A stretch of DNA of 64,000 bases, taken from contig CAYTDM010000002.1 of NCBI GenBank assembly GCA_964436635.1, positions 62,001 through 126,000 on the forward strand, in the 5' to 3' direction. A program made the translations under genes and the position numbers. Below, piece by piece: positions 1 through 7,458 of this stretch; positions within the stretch are counted from its first letter, which is position 1; each line of letters begins with the position of its first letter. This DNA comes from DASRQK01 sp964436635 (GTDB taxonomy: Bacteria > Bacteroidota > Bacteroidia > Sphingobacteriales > Sphingobacteriaceae). The notes under the pieces are model-generated. The model was given only the letters and a program-made list of their open reading frames with translations. It had not been told where the DNA came from and made no database searches.

Positions 1-1186
1 CCGCATAACCCTGACCCAATCCCACACACATGGTAACCAGGGCGTATTTTTTATCTCGCTCGCGCAATTCCAGGGCAGCAGAATATAGAATCCTGGCTCC
101 ACTCATGCCTAATGGGTGGCCCAAAGCGATCGCGCCACCATTCGGATTGATTCGTGGGTCTTTGTCATCCAATCCCAGCTTTCTCGCACAGGCCAACACC
201 TGCGCAGCAAACGCTTCGTTAATCTCGATGACATCCATTTGATTTAAGCTTAATCCTGCTCTTTTTAGTGCCATTTCACTGGCCTGTACTGGTCCTATTC
301 CCATAAATCTCGGCTCCACCCCAGACACGCCGCTGCTGATCACCTTCGCCAAAGGGCTTAGTTGGTGTTTATTTATGCCTTCCTCAGAAGCCAACAACAA
401 GGCCGCAGCCCCGTCATTTAAGCCGGAAGCATTCCCGGCGGTCACCGTGCCACCCTTTCTAAAAGCAGGCTTCAATCCCTGCAACCCTTCAAAAGTCGAA
501 AAGTTTTTCGCAAACTCATCTTTTTGAAACCGTACCACCGACCCGTCTTTTTGTGGTAAATCTACCGGCATAATTTCTAACGCTAATCGACCATTTTCTT
601 GGGCGATTTTTGTCTTTTCTTGTGACCAAAGCGCAAATTGATCTTGGTCTTCTCTTGAAATTCCTTCGCGCTCAGCAAGATTTTCGGCGGTTTCACCCAT
701 GGCCTCGACCCCGTACATGTCTTTCATTTTAGGATTGATAAACCTCCACCCAAAAGAGCTGTCATAAACCTCTGGATTTCCTCCGAAAGAAAGTGGTGAT
801 TTCCCCATCACCAAAGGTGCGCGCGTCATGTGCTCTATCCCACCACTAATGACCAAATCCGCTTCCCCCGTTTGAATCATGCGGGCCGCATGTACTGCAG
901 CCGAAAGACCCGACGCACAAAGGCGATTCACCGTTTCCGCTGGAACCGAATAAGGTAAACCAGCTAATAAGGTCGCCATACGGGCGATATTTCGGTTATC
1001 TTCTCCTGCTTGATTTGCGCAGCCTAAAATGACTTCATAAATTTCTCCAGCATCGATTTGCGGGTTTCTGCCCAAAAGTTCTGAAAGCACCAGGGCGGCT
1101 AAATCATCGGCTCGGACCGACGAAAGACTGCCCCTTAAGTTCCCAATAGGAGTGCGAATCCCGTCTATAATATATGCTTCTTTCAC
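1..1186 (-). CDS. paaJ: 3-oxoadipyl-CoA / acetyl-CoA thiolase, last enzyme of the phenylacetate pathway (3' end cut by window edge)
   Basis: This is a thiolase that cleaves 3-oxoadipyl-CoA (and 3-oxo-5,6-dehydrosuberyl-CoA) to succinyl-CoA and acetyl-CoA. About 395 codons are present and only roughly the last ten are missing. The sequence opens KEAYIIDGIRTPIGN and shows the nucleophile region RLCASGLSAA, the NEAFAAQ motif, the GHPLGMSGAR motif with the active-site His, and the C-terminal CVGLGQGYA motif with the second Cys. The start is GTG at 1186. An in-frame TAA lies just upstream, so no ATG start is possible. It follows paaI by 4 bases, so it is in the same operon. PaaJ is inferred from the paa context. 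A general acetyl-CoA acetyltransferase is the alternative. Confidence 0.9.
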   Translation of the reverse strand, partial: MKEAYIIDGIRTPIGNLRGSLSSVRADDLAALVLSELLGRNPQIDAGEIYEVILGCANQAGEDNRNIARMATLLAGLPYSVPAETVNRLCASGLSAAVHAARMIQTGEADLVISGGIEHMTRAPLVMGKSPLSFGGNPEVYDSSFGWRFINPKMKDMYGVEAMGETAENLAEREGISREDQDQFALWSQEKTKIAQENGRLALEIMPVDLPQKDGSVVRFQKDEFAKNFSTFEGLQGLKPAFRKGGTVTAGNASGLNDGAAALLLASEEGINKHQLSPLAKVISSGVSGVEPRFMGIGPVQASEMALKRAGLSLNQMDVIEINEAFAAQVLACARKLGLDDKDPRINPNGGAIALGHPLGMSGARILYSAALELRERDKKYALVTMCVGLGQGYA

Positions 1187-1190
1187 TGCT

Positions 1191-1607
1191 TTATAATTGT
1201 GTTAGTAATTGCTTTCCTACTCGGTAACAGGTTCCTTTAAATACAGCCACCAATTCATCCCGTTGATTCACGACTTTGACTTCATAAAGGCCGGTTTTTC
1301 GTGTCGCGTTTAATTCCTTTGAAGTGATGGTAAACACGTCATTGACTGCACCTGCTTTTGTAAAAGACATGCTGGCCTCTAACGCCACCGAAATTTGATT
1401 TTCCATGTTACATGTGATGGCAAATGCGCTGTCCGCCATGGCGAAAGTCACGCCCCCATGCAAGGAACCGATGCCATTCATCATTTCAGGGCGAATTTTC
1501 GCTTGGAGCATCACATAACCTTCGTGGTATTCAATCAGTTCCAGCCCCAGCCATTTGCTAAAAGCATCTCTTTCTAATATTGTTTTAACGACCAAGTCTC
1601 TGTTCAT
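1191..1607 (-). CDS. paaI: PaaI hotdog-fold acyl-CoA thioesterase
   Basis: This 138-residue hotdog-fold thioesterase is expected to hydrolyse hydroxyphenylacetyl-CoA and other dead-end CoA esters of the phenylacetate pathway, which frees trapped CoA. The central motif LHGGVTFAMADSAFAI (around residues 50-65) is the family signature, with the conserved Asp following the HGG turn. Length matches family members (about 140). It lies between paaH and the thiolase, with only 4 bases to the latter, which supports the assignment over other 4HBT-family thioesterases. Confidence 0.92.
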   Translation of the reverse strand: MNRDLVVKTILERDAFSKWLGLELIEYHEGYVMLQAKIRPEMMNGIGSLHGGVTFAMADSAFAITCNMENQISVALEASMSFTKAGAVNDVFTITSKELNATRKTGLYEVKVVNQRDELVAVFKGTCYRVGKQLLTQL

Positions 1608-1627
1608 GATAATAGCTTTAAAGTTTT

Positions 1628-1662
1628 ACGGCTGTTTTTTAATAAACGGCTGTTTTTAATAA
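1628..1662. repeat. Tandem 17/18-bp duplication spanning the paaH stop codon
   Basis: Two adjacent copies of the unit ACGGCTGTTTTT(T)AATAA lie at 1628-1645 and 1646-1662. They differ only by one T in a T-run. On the minus strand the copy nearer paaH contains its TAA stop, so the second copy sits in the paaH-paaI spacer. See related duplications at acs, dcd and surA. Confidence 0.9.
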
Positions 1663-2846
1663 AATGTTTGAGCGTTTTGGGTCATTTTGCGCAGCAAAGG
1701 ACTTAATCGATAGCGATCTTCCCTATATTCTTCGTACAATTCATCCATGCGGCTTGCAATTTTAGCGATGCCCAATTCATCTGCCCAGGCTAATAATCCT
1801 TTCGGGTAATTCACTCCTTTTGTCATGGCCAAATCAAGGTCCTCCTTACTCGCGATGCCCCAATACAACGCATCTGCAGCCTCATTGATTAACATCAATA
1901 GAATTCTTTCAAAAATGCGCGTTTTCAATTCGGAAGAGGTTTCCTCCACTTGGGCCGCAGCGCGATCGAACTGACCAGAATGACCACTTGATTCGTACTG
2001 ATAAAAGCCTCTGCCCGATTTTCTGCCATAAAAACCTGCTTCCACCATTCTTTTTTGATAGATAGACGGTTTATATCTGGGGTCAAAATAAAAAGATTCA
2101 AATACGGATAAAGATACCTGATAATTGACATCATTTCCTATGAAATCCATGAGCTCAAAGGGGCCCATTCTAAAGCCTCCCAATTGAACCATCGCTTGGT
2201 CGATGCTCGACTCGCTGGCCAATCCTTCTTCCTTAATTCTTAAGGCTTCTCCATAATACGGGCGAGCGATTCGGTTCACGATAAACCCAGGAGTGTCTTT
2301 AGCGATCACCGGATGTTTGCCGATAGAGGACATTTGTTTGCGCAGCGTTTCTGCCAGGCCTTCACCCGTTTGCAACGCAGGAATAATTTCCACCAAGGCC
2401 ATGATCGGTGCGGGATTAAAAAAATGCAATCCGATCACCCGTTCAGGACGCGTACAGACGGCGGCAATGGATGTAATGGATAGCGACGAGGTATTGCTGG
2501 CTAACACACAGGTGGGAGCAACTAATAATTCAATGTCTTTAAATAATTGTTGTTTTAGCGCTAATTGTTCGGAAACGGCTTCTATGACTAATTCTCTGTC
2601 GTGGAAGGCTTGCAGACCATGTTCGAAAATCACGTTTTGGAGGGCCGAATCCGCTCTTCCATGTGCCAACTTTCCCTTTTCGACAAGCTTTTCTAAACTG
2701 GCAGATAAGGAGTCTTTGGATCGTTCTAAAGCGATCGTGCAATGATCATATACGATTACATGGCATCCTGCTAGCGCAAAAACTTGTGCGATGCCTGTGC
2801 CCATCGCGCCGCTGCCTAATATTCCTACCTTTTTGATGTTTTCCAT
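1656..2846 (-). CDS. paaH: 3-hydroxyacyl-CoA dehydrogenase PaaH
   Basis: This 396-residue NAD-dependent 3-hydroxyadipyl-CoA dehydrogenase carries out the beta-oxidation-like step before the thiolase. The N-terminal Rossmann domain begins with GILGSGAMGTGIAQVFALAG. IGLHFFNPAPIMALVEI carries the catalytic His, and DTPGFIVNRIARPYYGEAL starts the C-terminal 3HCDH domain. A second, partial 3HCDH unit follows (LMLINEAADALYWGIAS). It is shorter than the E. coli PaaH (about 475) but fits shorter Bacteroidota forms. Its stop codon lies in a tandem duplication. The operon context with paaG and paaI makes the role confident. Confidence 0.92.
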   Translation of the reverse strand: MENIKKVGILGSGAMGTGIAQVFALAGCHVIVYDHCTIALERSKDSLSASLEKLVEKGKLAHGRADSALQNVIFEHGLQAFHDRELVIEAVSEQLALKQQLFKDIELLVAPTCVLASNTSSLSITSIAAVCTRPERVIGLHFFNPAPIMALVEIIPALQTGEGLAETLRKQMSSIGKHPVIAKDTPGFIVNRIARPYYGEALRIKEEGLASESSIDQAMVQLGGFRMGPFELMDFIGNDVNYQVSLSVFESFYFDPRYKPSIYQKRMVEAGFYGRKSGRGFYQYESSGHSGQFDRAAAQVEETSSELKTRIFERILLMLINEAADALYWGIASKEDLDLAMTKGVNYPKGLLAWADELGIAKIASRMDELYEEYREDRYRLSPLLRKMTQNAQTFY

Positions 2847-2879
2847 TGGATCAAAACTAGTGCTCCTTTAAAATTCTGT

Positions 2880-3695
2880 TTAATTCCCTTTAAATTTAGG
2901 GGTTCTTTTTTCTAAAAAGGCCGATACGCCTTCAGAAAAATCCTCTGTCTGTCCTGATTTTTGTTGATAATGACCTTCTGCCATTAACTGGTCTTCCAGA
3001 TTATGTTCGCTCGCCAAATGAATTAGCTTTTTAGTGTACGCTAAGGCTTTTGTAGGCAAATGCGCAAGTCGATTTGCCAAGGCTTGTACGCGCTCTGAAA
3101 ACTCAGCGTCATCTACCCAGTCGTAAATCATGCCACTCTCTTTCGCTGTGGCCGCGGAAATTTTATCGCCTAACATCATCCAAGCCAAGGCCCGTTGCTT
3201 TCCGACCAGTTTCGGCAAAAAGTACGTGCCGCCTGCATCTGGCACTAAGCCGATTTGGCTAAACGCTTGAATAAAATTTGCGCTAGCGGACGCCACCACC
3301 AGATCGCAAGCTAAGGCGAGATTCACTCCGGCCCCAGCGGCAACGCCATTAACGGCAGCTATTACAGGTTTTTGAAGGTGTACGATTTTTAATATCATCG
3401 GTTTATAGCGTTCTTCTACAATCTTGTCAAACGCAAGGGTAGAAAGTGCGGGCAATTTGCCCTCCGAATTTAAAAACTCACTGAGGTCTTGTCCGGCACA
3501 AAATGCCTTGCCTGCGCCCTGGATGACCACGCAGCGTACAGCATCATCCTGCCCAGCCCGGTCGAGCGCCTGATGAAATGCCGACATCATCGTGCCATCG
3601 AAGCTATTATAAACCGCTGGTCGATTTAAGGTGATCCAAACAACGCTTCCTTCTTGTTTATAAAGGATGGGGCTTTCTGAGGTGTTCTGAGTCAT
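2880..3695 (-). CDS. paaG: PaaG, epoxy-phenylacetyl-CoA isomerase (enoyl-CoA hydratase family)
   Basis: This 271-residue crotonase-fold protein is expected to isomerise ring-1,2-epoxyphenylacetyl-CoA to the oxepin form. The oxyanion-hole regions AFCAGQDLSEF and NGVAAGAGVNLALACDLV are visible. GLVPDAGGTYFLPKLVG contains the Asp used by PaaG-type isomerases in place of the usual Glu of hydratases. The C-terminus RTPKFKGN is typical of the family. It sits 33 bases from paaH in the operon. Other enoyl-CoA isomerase roles (paaF-like hydratase) are less likely because of the PDAGG motif. Confidence 0.9.
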   Translation of the reverse strand: MTQNTSESPILYKQEGSVVWITLNRPAVYNSFDGTMMSAFHQALDRAGQDDAVRCVVIQGAGKAFCAGQDLSEFLNSEGKLPALSTLAFDKIVEERYKPMILKIVHLQKPVIAAVNGVAAGAGVNLALACDLVVASASANFIQAFSQIGLVPDAGGTYFLPKLVGKQRALAWMMLGDKISAATAKESGMIYDWVDDAEFSERVQALANRLAHLPTKALAYTKKLIHLASEHNLEDQLMAEGHYQQKSGQTEDFSEGVSAFLEKRTPKFKGN

Positions 3696-3751
3696 TTTTT
3701 TAAAACTAAAAGCGTGTGTATTCGTTTATAACTGGTTAAATGCAATTAAAT

Positions 3752-4234
3752 TCAATGATGGCATTTAAAATAATCAAACGGTTCTTCACATGATTGGCAA
3801 CGATATAAAGCCTTGCAGGCTGTAGAACCAAACTGGCTAATTAAAACAGTCTGTTTGGATGCACATAATGGACATTCAATCCCCGTCTCCTCTTCAAAAA
3901 GCTGATCGCAAAAACGAGCGGAGACCGGCGGAGCGATGCCGTAAGCTTTCATTTTTTCCTTTGCGTTTTCTGTTAAATCTTCCGTGGTCCATGCGGGACT
4001 TAGTTGCTCGATGACTTCTACATGATACAGCCCTTTTTCGTAAAGTTTCATCCTGATCGACATTTTGATTTCGTTCAAAGCAGGACAACCCGAATAGGTA
4101 GGAGAGATGACGATTTTGGCTTGCTCATTCGGAAGCCATTTAACCGATCGCACGATACCTAAGTCTATGATGCTAATCACAGGAATTTCCGGGTCAGAAA
4201 CCTCTTCTAAGTATTTCCAAATAGTTTGTTCCAT
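3752..4234 (-). CDS. paaD: PaaD, phenylacetyl-CoA epoxidase accessory protein
   Basis: This 160-residue protein has an N-terminal MIP18/DUF59 domain (VSDPEIPVISIIDLGIVRSV, then SPTYSGCPA around residues 45-53) and a C-terminal zinc-ribbon-like segment with CPLC and CQSC pairs. PaaD is thought to help assemble or mature metal centres of the PaaABCE epoxidase rather than being catalytic. It is located between paaC and paaG, 16 bases past the paaC end. Length and domain order match PaaD well. Confidence 0.93.
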   Translation of the reverse strand: MEQTIWKYLEEVSDPEIPVISIIDLGIVRSVKWLPNEQAKIVISPTYSGCPALNEIKMSIRMKLYEKGLYHVEVIEQLSPAWTTEDLTENAKEKMKAYGIAPPVSARFCDQLFEEETGIECPLCASKQTVLISQFGSTACKALYRCQSCEEPFDYFKCHH

Positions 4235-4249
4235 GTTTGATCGATTAAT

Positions 4250-5008
4250 TTACCATTTTAAACCCGGATAGGTGCGTTGCATGCTTTGCATTTCTGCTAA
4301 CACAAAACCAAGGTATTCCGTATGTAGTCCATCTTTCCCTCCTAATTGAATCGTTTTTGGCGGCCAAACGAGTTGTAAAAACGCTTCATCCATCACCTTA
4401 TTTATACGTGCCAACCATGCATCCTTCAAACTTTCCACTGCGACGATTTGTCCCGCATCCGACAGCACTAACTCATCCTTAGATGGAGTAAACATTTCGG
4501 CTAAATACGGGCTTAAGTAATCCACTGATTTTTGGACCCTGGCATGGCTTTCTTCTGTGCCGTCTCCTAAGCGTATCATCCACTCAGAAGACCATTTCAA
4601 ATGATATTTCGACTCCTTTAAGGCCTTTTTTGCAATGTTGCTTATGGATATAATGGGGCTAATCTCCAGGTTTTCAAGCAGCAACACATAGTAAGATTCG
4701 TAAAAGAATAGTTTTGCCACCGTTTGGCTAAAATCCCCATTTGGAAGCTCAGCGATTAACAGGTTTTTAAACTCCCTTTCGGTGCGCAACATCGCTAAAT
4801 CATCTGCAGTGGTAGCCTGGTCTTCGAGCAGTACTACTTGATCATAAAAATAAGTCGCCTGCCCCAATAAATCCAACGCAATATTCGATAGGGCAATGTC
4901 TTGTTCCAAAATCGGCCCATGCCCACACCATTCAGTGAGCCGCTGCGCTAAGATTAAATTCGTGTCTGCTAAATGCAGAAGATAATTTTTATAATGCAAA
5001 ATTTCCAT
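4250..5008 (-). CDS. paaC: PaaC, structural subunit of phenylacetyl-CoA epoxidase
   Basis: This is the non-catalytic ferritin-fold subunit that pairs with PaaA in the phenylacetyl-CoA 1,2-epoxidase. Reading from ATG at 5008 gives 252 residues beginning MEILHYKNYLLHLADTNLIL. A TTG four codons upstream (5020) is a weaker start. The stretch LSNIALDLLGQATYFYDQ and the C-terminal YLGFVLAEMQSMQRTYPG are characteristic of PaaC. It lies between paaB and paaD in the conserved order paaA-B-C-D. Confidence 0.93.
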   Translation of the reverse strand: MEILHYKNYLLHLADTNLILAQRLTEWCGHGPILEQDIALSNIALDLLGQATYFYDQVVLLEDQATTADDLAMLRTEREFKNLLIAELPNGDFSQTVAKLFFYESYYVLLLENLEISPIISISNIAKKALKESKYHLKWSSEWMIRLGDGTEESHARVQKSVDYLSPYLAEMFTPSKDELVLSDAGQIVAVESLKDAWLARINKVMDEAFLQLVWPPKTIQLGGKDGLHTEYLGFVLAEMQSMQRTYPGLKW

Positions 5009-5053
5009 TTCGAAATTCAAGTAAATGCTTCGCTTAAACTGCCCGCACGATGA

Positions 5054-5341
5054 TTACATATTTTTAATTTCTGGCGGCACATCGTAAAATGTAGGGTGCC
5101 GATACACCTTGTCTTCAGCGGGGTCAAAAAGAGACTCCGTTTCCAGAGGGTTCGACGCAAAAATATGTCGAGATTCCACCACCCAAATACTCACGCCCTC
5201 CATGCGTCTTGTATAAACGTCCCTCGCATTGGTTAGGGCCATTTTTTCATCTGCAGCGTGCAAACTTCCAACATGTTTATGATCTAACCCTTGTTTACTT
5301 CGAATAAATACTTCCCAAAGTGGCCATTCTTTCTTATCCAT
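5054..5341 (-). CDS. paaB: PaaB, phenylacetyl-CoA epoxidase subunit
   Basis: This is a 95-residue small subunit that bridges PaaAC heterodimers in the epoxidase. It begins MDKKEWPLWEVFIRSKQGL and contains KHVGSLHAADEKMALTNARD and YTRRMEGVSIWVV, which are hallmark PaaB stretches. The length matches the family (about 95). It lies 34 bases after paaA and upstream of paaC. Confidence 0.95.
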   Translation of the reverse strand: MDKKEWPLWEVFIRSKQGLDHKHVGSLHAADEKMALTNARDVYTRRMEGVSIWVVESRHIFASNPLETESLFDPAEDKVYRHPTFYDVPPEIKNM

Positions 5342-5375
5342 AATCTTGTGAATATTGTGGTACCTTTATTTATCA

Positions 5376-6320
5376 TTAAACCGCTTGCCGCTGAGCTCTT
5401 TTTTCTTGGTAAGCCATGGCTGCTTCTCGGACCCAAGCCCCATCATCGTGTGCTTTTCTTCTTGCATTTAAGCGTTGCTCATTGCATGGGCCGCCTCCCT
5501 TTACTACCCGCCAAAACTCTTCCCAATCGATCTCTCCAAAATCGTAATGCCCTCTTTCCGGATTCCATTTTAAATCTGGATCAGGGATTTGTAACCCTAA
5601 ATATTCCGCTTGTGGCACGGTGATATCCACAAAACGCTGTCTTAACTCATCGTTCGTAAAGCGTTTGATTTTCCATTTCACAGAATTTTCTGTGTTTGCA
5701 GATTCTTCGTCTTTTGGGCCAAACATCATCAAAGTCGGCCACCACCATCTATTTAATGCGTCTTGAGCCATTTCCTTTTGTTCTTTAGACCCTTGACAAA
5801 GCACGATCAGCGACTCATAGCCTTGTCTTTGATGAAAGGATTCTTCTTTACACACGCGAACCATTGCGCGAGCATAAGGGCCATAAGAAGTCCTGCACAG
5901 GGGAACTTGATTTAATATAGCCGCTCCATCCACCAGCCAGCCAATCATCCCAATATCCGCCCATGTCAAAGTTGGATAATTGAAAATGCTGGAATACTTT
6001 GCCTTGCCGGATAACAAATCATCGATCATTTCGTCCCTTGAAGCCCCCAGGGTTTCTGCTGCGCAATACAAATACAAACCATGACCCGCTTCATCTTGCA
6101 CCTTTGCTAATAAAATCTTTTTTCTATTCAGTGTAGGGGCTCGCGTAATCCAATTCCCCTCAGGTAACATGCCCACAATTTCTGAATGCGCATGTTGGGA
6201 AATTTGCCGAATCAGCGTTTTTCTATAGGCATCCGGCATCCAATCTCTGGGCTCGATGCGAATTTCTTCCGCTAATTTTTGATCAAATTGCTCTTGTAAT
6301 GAAATTTCTGTTGCAGACAT
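5376..6320 (-). CDS. paaA: PaaA, catalytic di-iron subunit of phenylacetyl-CoA epoxidase
   Basis: This 314-residue bacterial multicomponent monooxygenase-type subunit converts phenylacetyl-CoA to ring-1,2-epoxyphenylacetyl-CoA with O2 and electrons from PaaE. The di-iron ligands are visible in two E-x2-H motifs: DEAGH (KVQDEAGHGLYLYCAAETLG) and EESFH (CKEESFHQRQGYESL). Length and full sequence agree with PaaA. The operon follows the canonical order with paaB downstream and paaE upstream (10 bases). Confidence 0.97.
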   Translation of the reverse strand: MSATEISLQEQFDQKLAEEIRIEPRDWMPDAYRKTLIRQISQHAHSEIVGMLPEGNWITRAPTLNRKKILLAKVQDEAGHGLYLYCAAETLGASRDEMIDDLLSGKAKYSSIFNYPTLTWADIGMIGWLVDGAAILNQVPLCRTSYGPYARAMVRVCKEESFHQRQGYESLIVLCQGSKEQKEMAQDALNRWWWPTLMMFGPKDEESANTENSVKWKIKRFTNDELRQRFVDITVPQAEYLGLQIPDPDLKWNPERGHYDFGEIDWEEFWRVVKGGGPCNEQRLNARRKAHDDGAWVREAAMAYQEKRAQRQAV

Positions 6321-6330
6321 ATGCCCTCCT

Positions 6331-7416
6331 TTATTTTGCGTCGTAATTCACGATCACCGCGGGTGAAATGGGATGAGATTGGCACGAAAGAATATAGCCT
6401 CTCTCCAATTCATCGGGTTCCAACGCGTAATTAACGTCCATGTGTACTTCTCCCTTCTCTATTTTACACTTACAGGTGGCGCACACCCCTCCCTTACATG
6501 AGAAGGGCAGGTCGGCCCCTTGTTTTAGGGCAGCCTCCAGGATGGAATCTCCATCATATGGCAGCGAAAACTTGTGCGTGATTCCGTCTAAAATGACTTG
6601 AACCTCACTGATTTGCCCCGAATATTCCACTCGCGCCCCTTGACTATTTCCTGACCCCTTTTCGATGGGTTGATGATAAAAAAGCTCGAAATGAATTTGA
6701 TCGGGCGCCAAACCGGCATTTTTAAACGCAATTTTACTCGTTTCTATCATTCCTTCAGGCCCGCACAAAAACACTTCGTCTATGCGGACATTATTCAACA
6801 CGCTTTTTATTAGCTTGTTGATTTTATCTCCATCGATTCTTCCTTGCAGAAAATCATTTTCCATTTCTTCCTGACTTAAGACATGAAAAACGCTAAATCT
6901 GTCCAGATATTGGTTTTTTAAAGCGTCTAACTCGTCCTTAAAAATAATTGACCGCTTATTTTTATTTCCATAAAGCAAGAAAAACTTGCTTTTTGGTTCC
7001 TCGTGTAAGACCGTTTTGATCATCGCCAACACCGGCGTAATGCCCGATCCCGCAGCAATCGCTACATACACTTTGCTGTGAGCCGGATTCGCTTCTAAAC
7101 AAAAGTTTCCTTGAGGGTTCGAAATTTCCATCTCGTCTCCAACCTTTAGTTGGTCGTTCACAAAGCTTGAAAAATATCCGCCAGCTATTTTCTTTACGGC
7201 TACCCGCAATGGTTCTTTTTTAGGGGCGGCACAAATAGAATAATTTCGACGAATTTCTTGACCGGCCTCGTCTATGCTTTTAATAATTACATGCTGGCCA
7301 GGTTTATAATCGAACTTTTCTACCAAGTCAGGTGGCAAAGAAAAAACCAATGAAACACAAGATGCGGTCTCCCTCCGCACTTCAGACACCTTAACTTTGT
7401 AAAACGCTAAACTCAT
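6331..7416 (-). CDS. paaE: PaaE, ferredoxin-reductase-type electron donor of phenylacetyl-CoA epoxidase
   Basis: This 361-residue flavin/iron-sulfur reductase passes NADPH electrons to PaaA. Domain order: an FAD-binding barrel with RRNYSIC (the RxYS motif), an NAD-binding domain with AGSGITPVLAMIKT and FLCGPEGM, and a C-terminal plant-type [2Fe-2S] ferredoxin with CKGGVCATCKCKIEKG and a distal CQS Cys. The length fits E. coli PaaE (about 356). It lies between the E1 gene and paaA. Confidence 0.96.
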   Translation of the reverse strand: MSLAFYKVKVSEVRRETASCVSLVFSLPPDLVEKFDYKPGQHVIIKSIDEAGQEIRRNYSICAAPKKEPLRVAVKKIAGGYFSSFVNDQLKVGDEMEISNPQGNFCLEANPAHSKVYVAIAAGSGITPVLAMIKTVLHEEPKSKFFLLYGNKNKRSIIFKDELDALKNQYLDRFSVFHVLSQEEMENDFLQGRIDGDKINKLIKSVLNNVRIDEVFLCGPEGMIETSKIAFKNAGLAPDQIHFELFYHQPIEKGSGNSQGARVEYSGQISEVQVILDGITHKFSLPYDGDSILEAALKQGADLPFSCKGGVCATCKCKIEKGEVHMDVNYALEPDELERGYILSCQSHPISPAVIVNYDAK

Positions 7417-7458
7417 TTCTTTTATCTAAATCAGTCGTATTCAAACAAATATATAAAA

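Noticed and set aside
1395..1577. Open frame on the plus strand inside paaI
   Set aside because: Antisense shadow of a well-supported gene, with no promoter and no recognisable protein.
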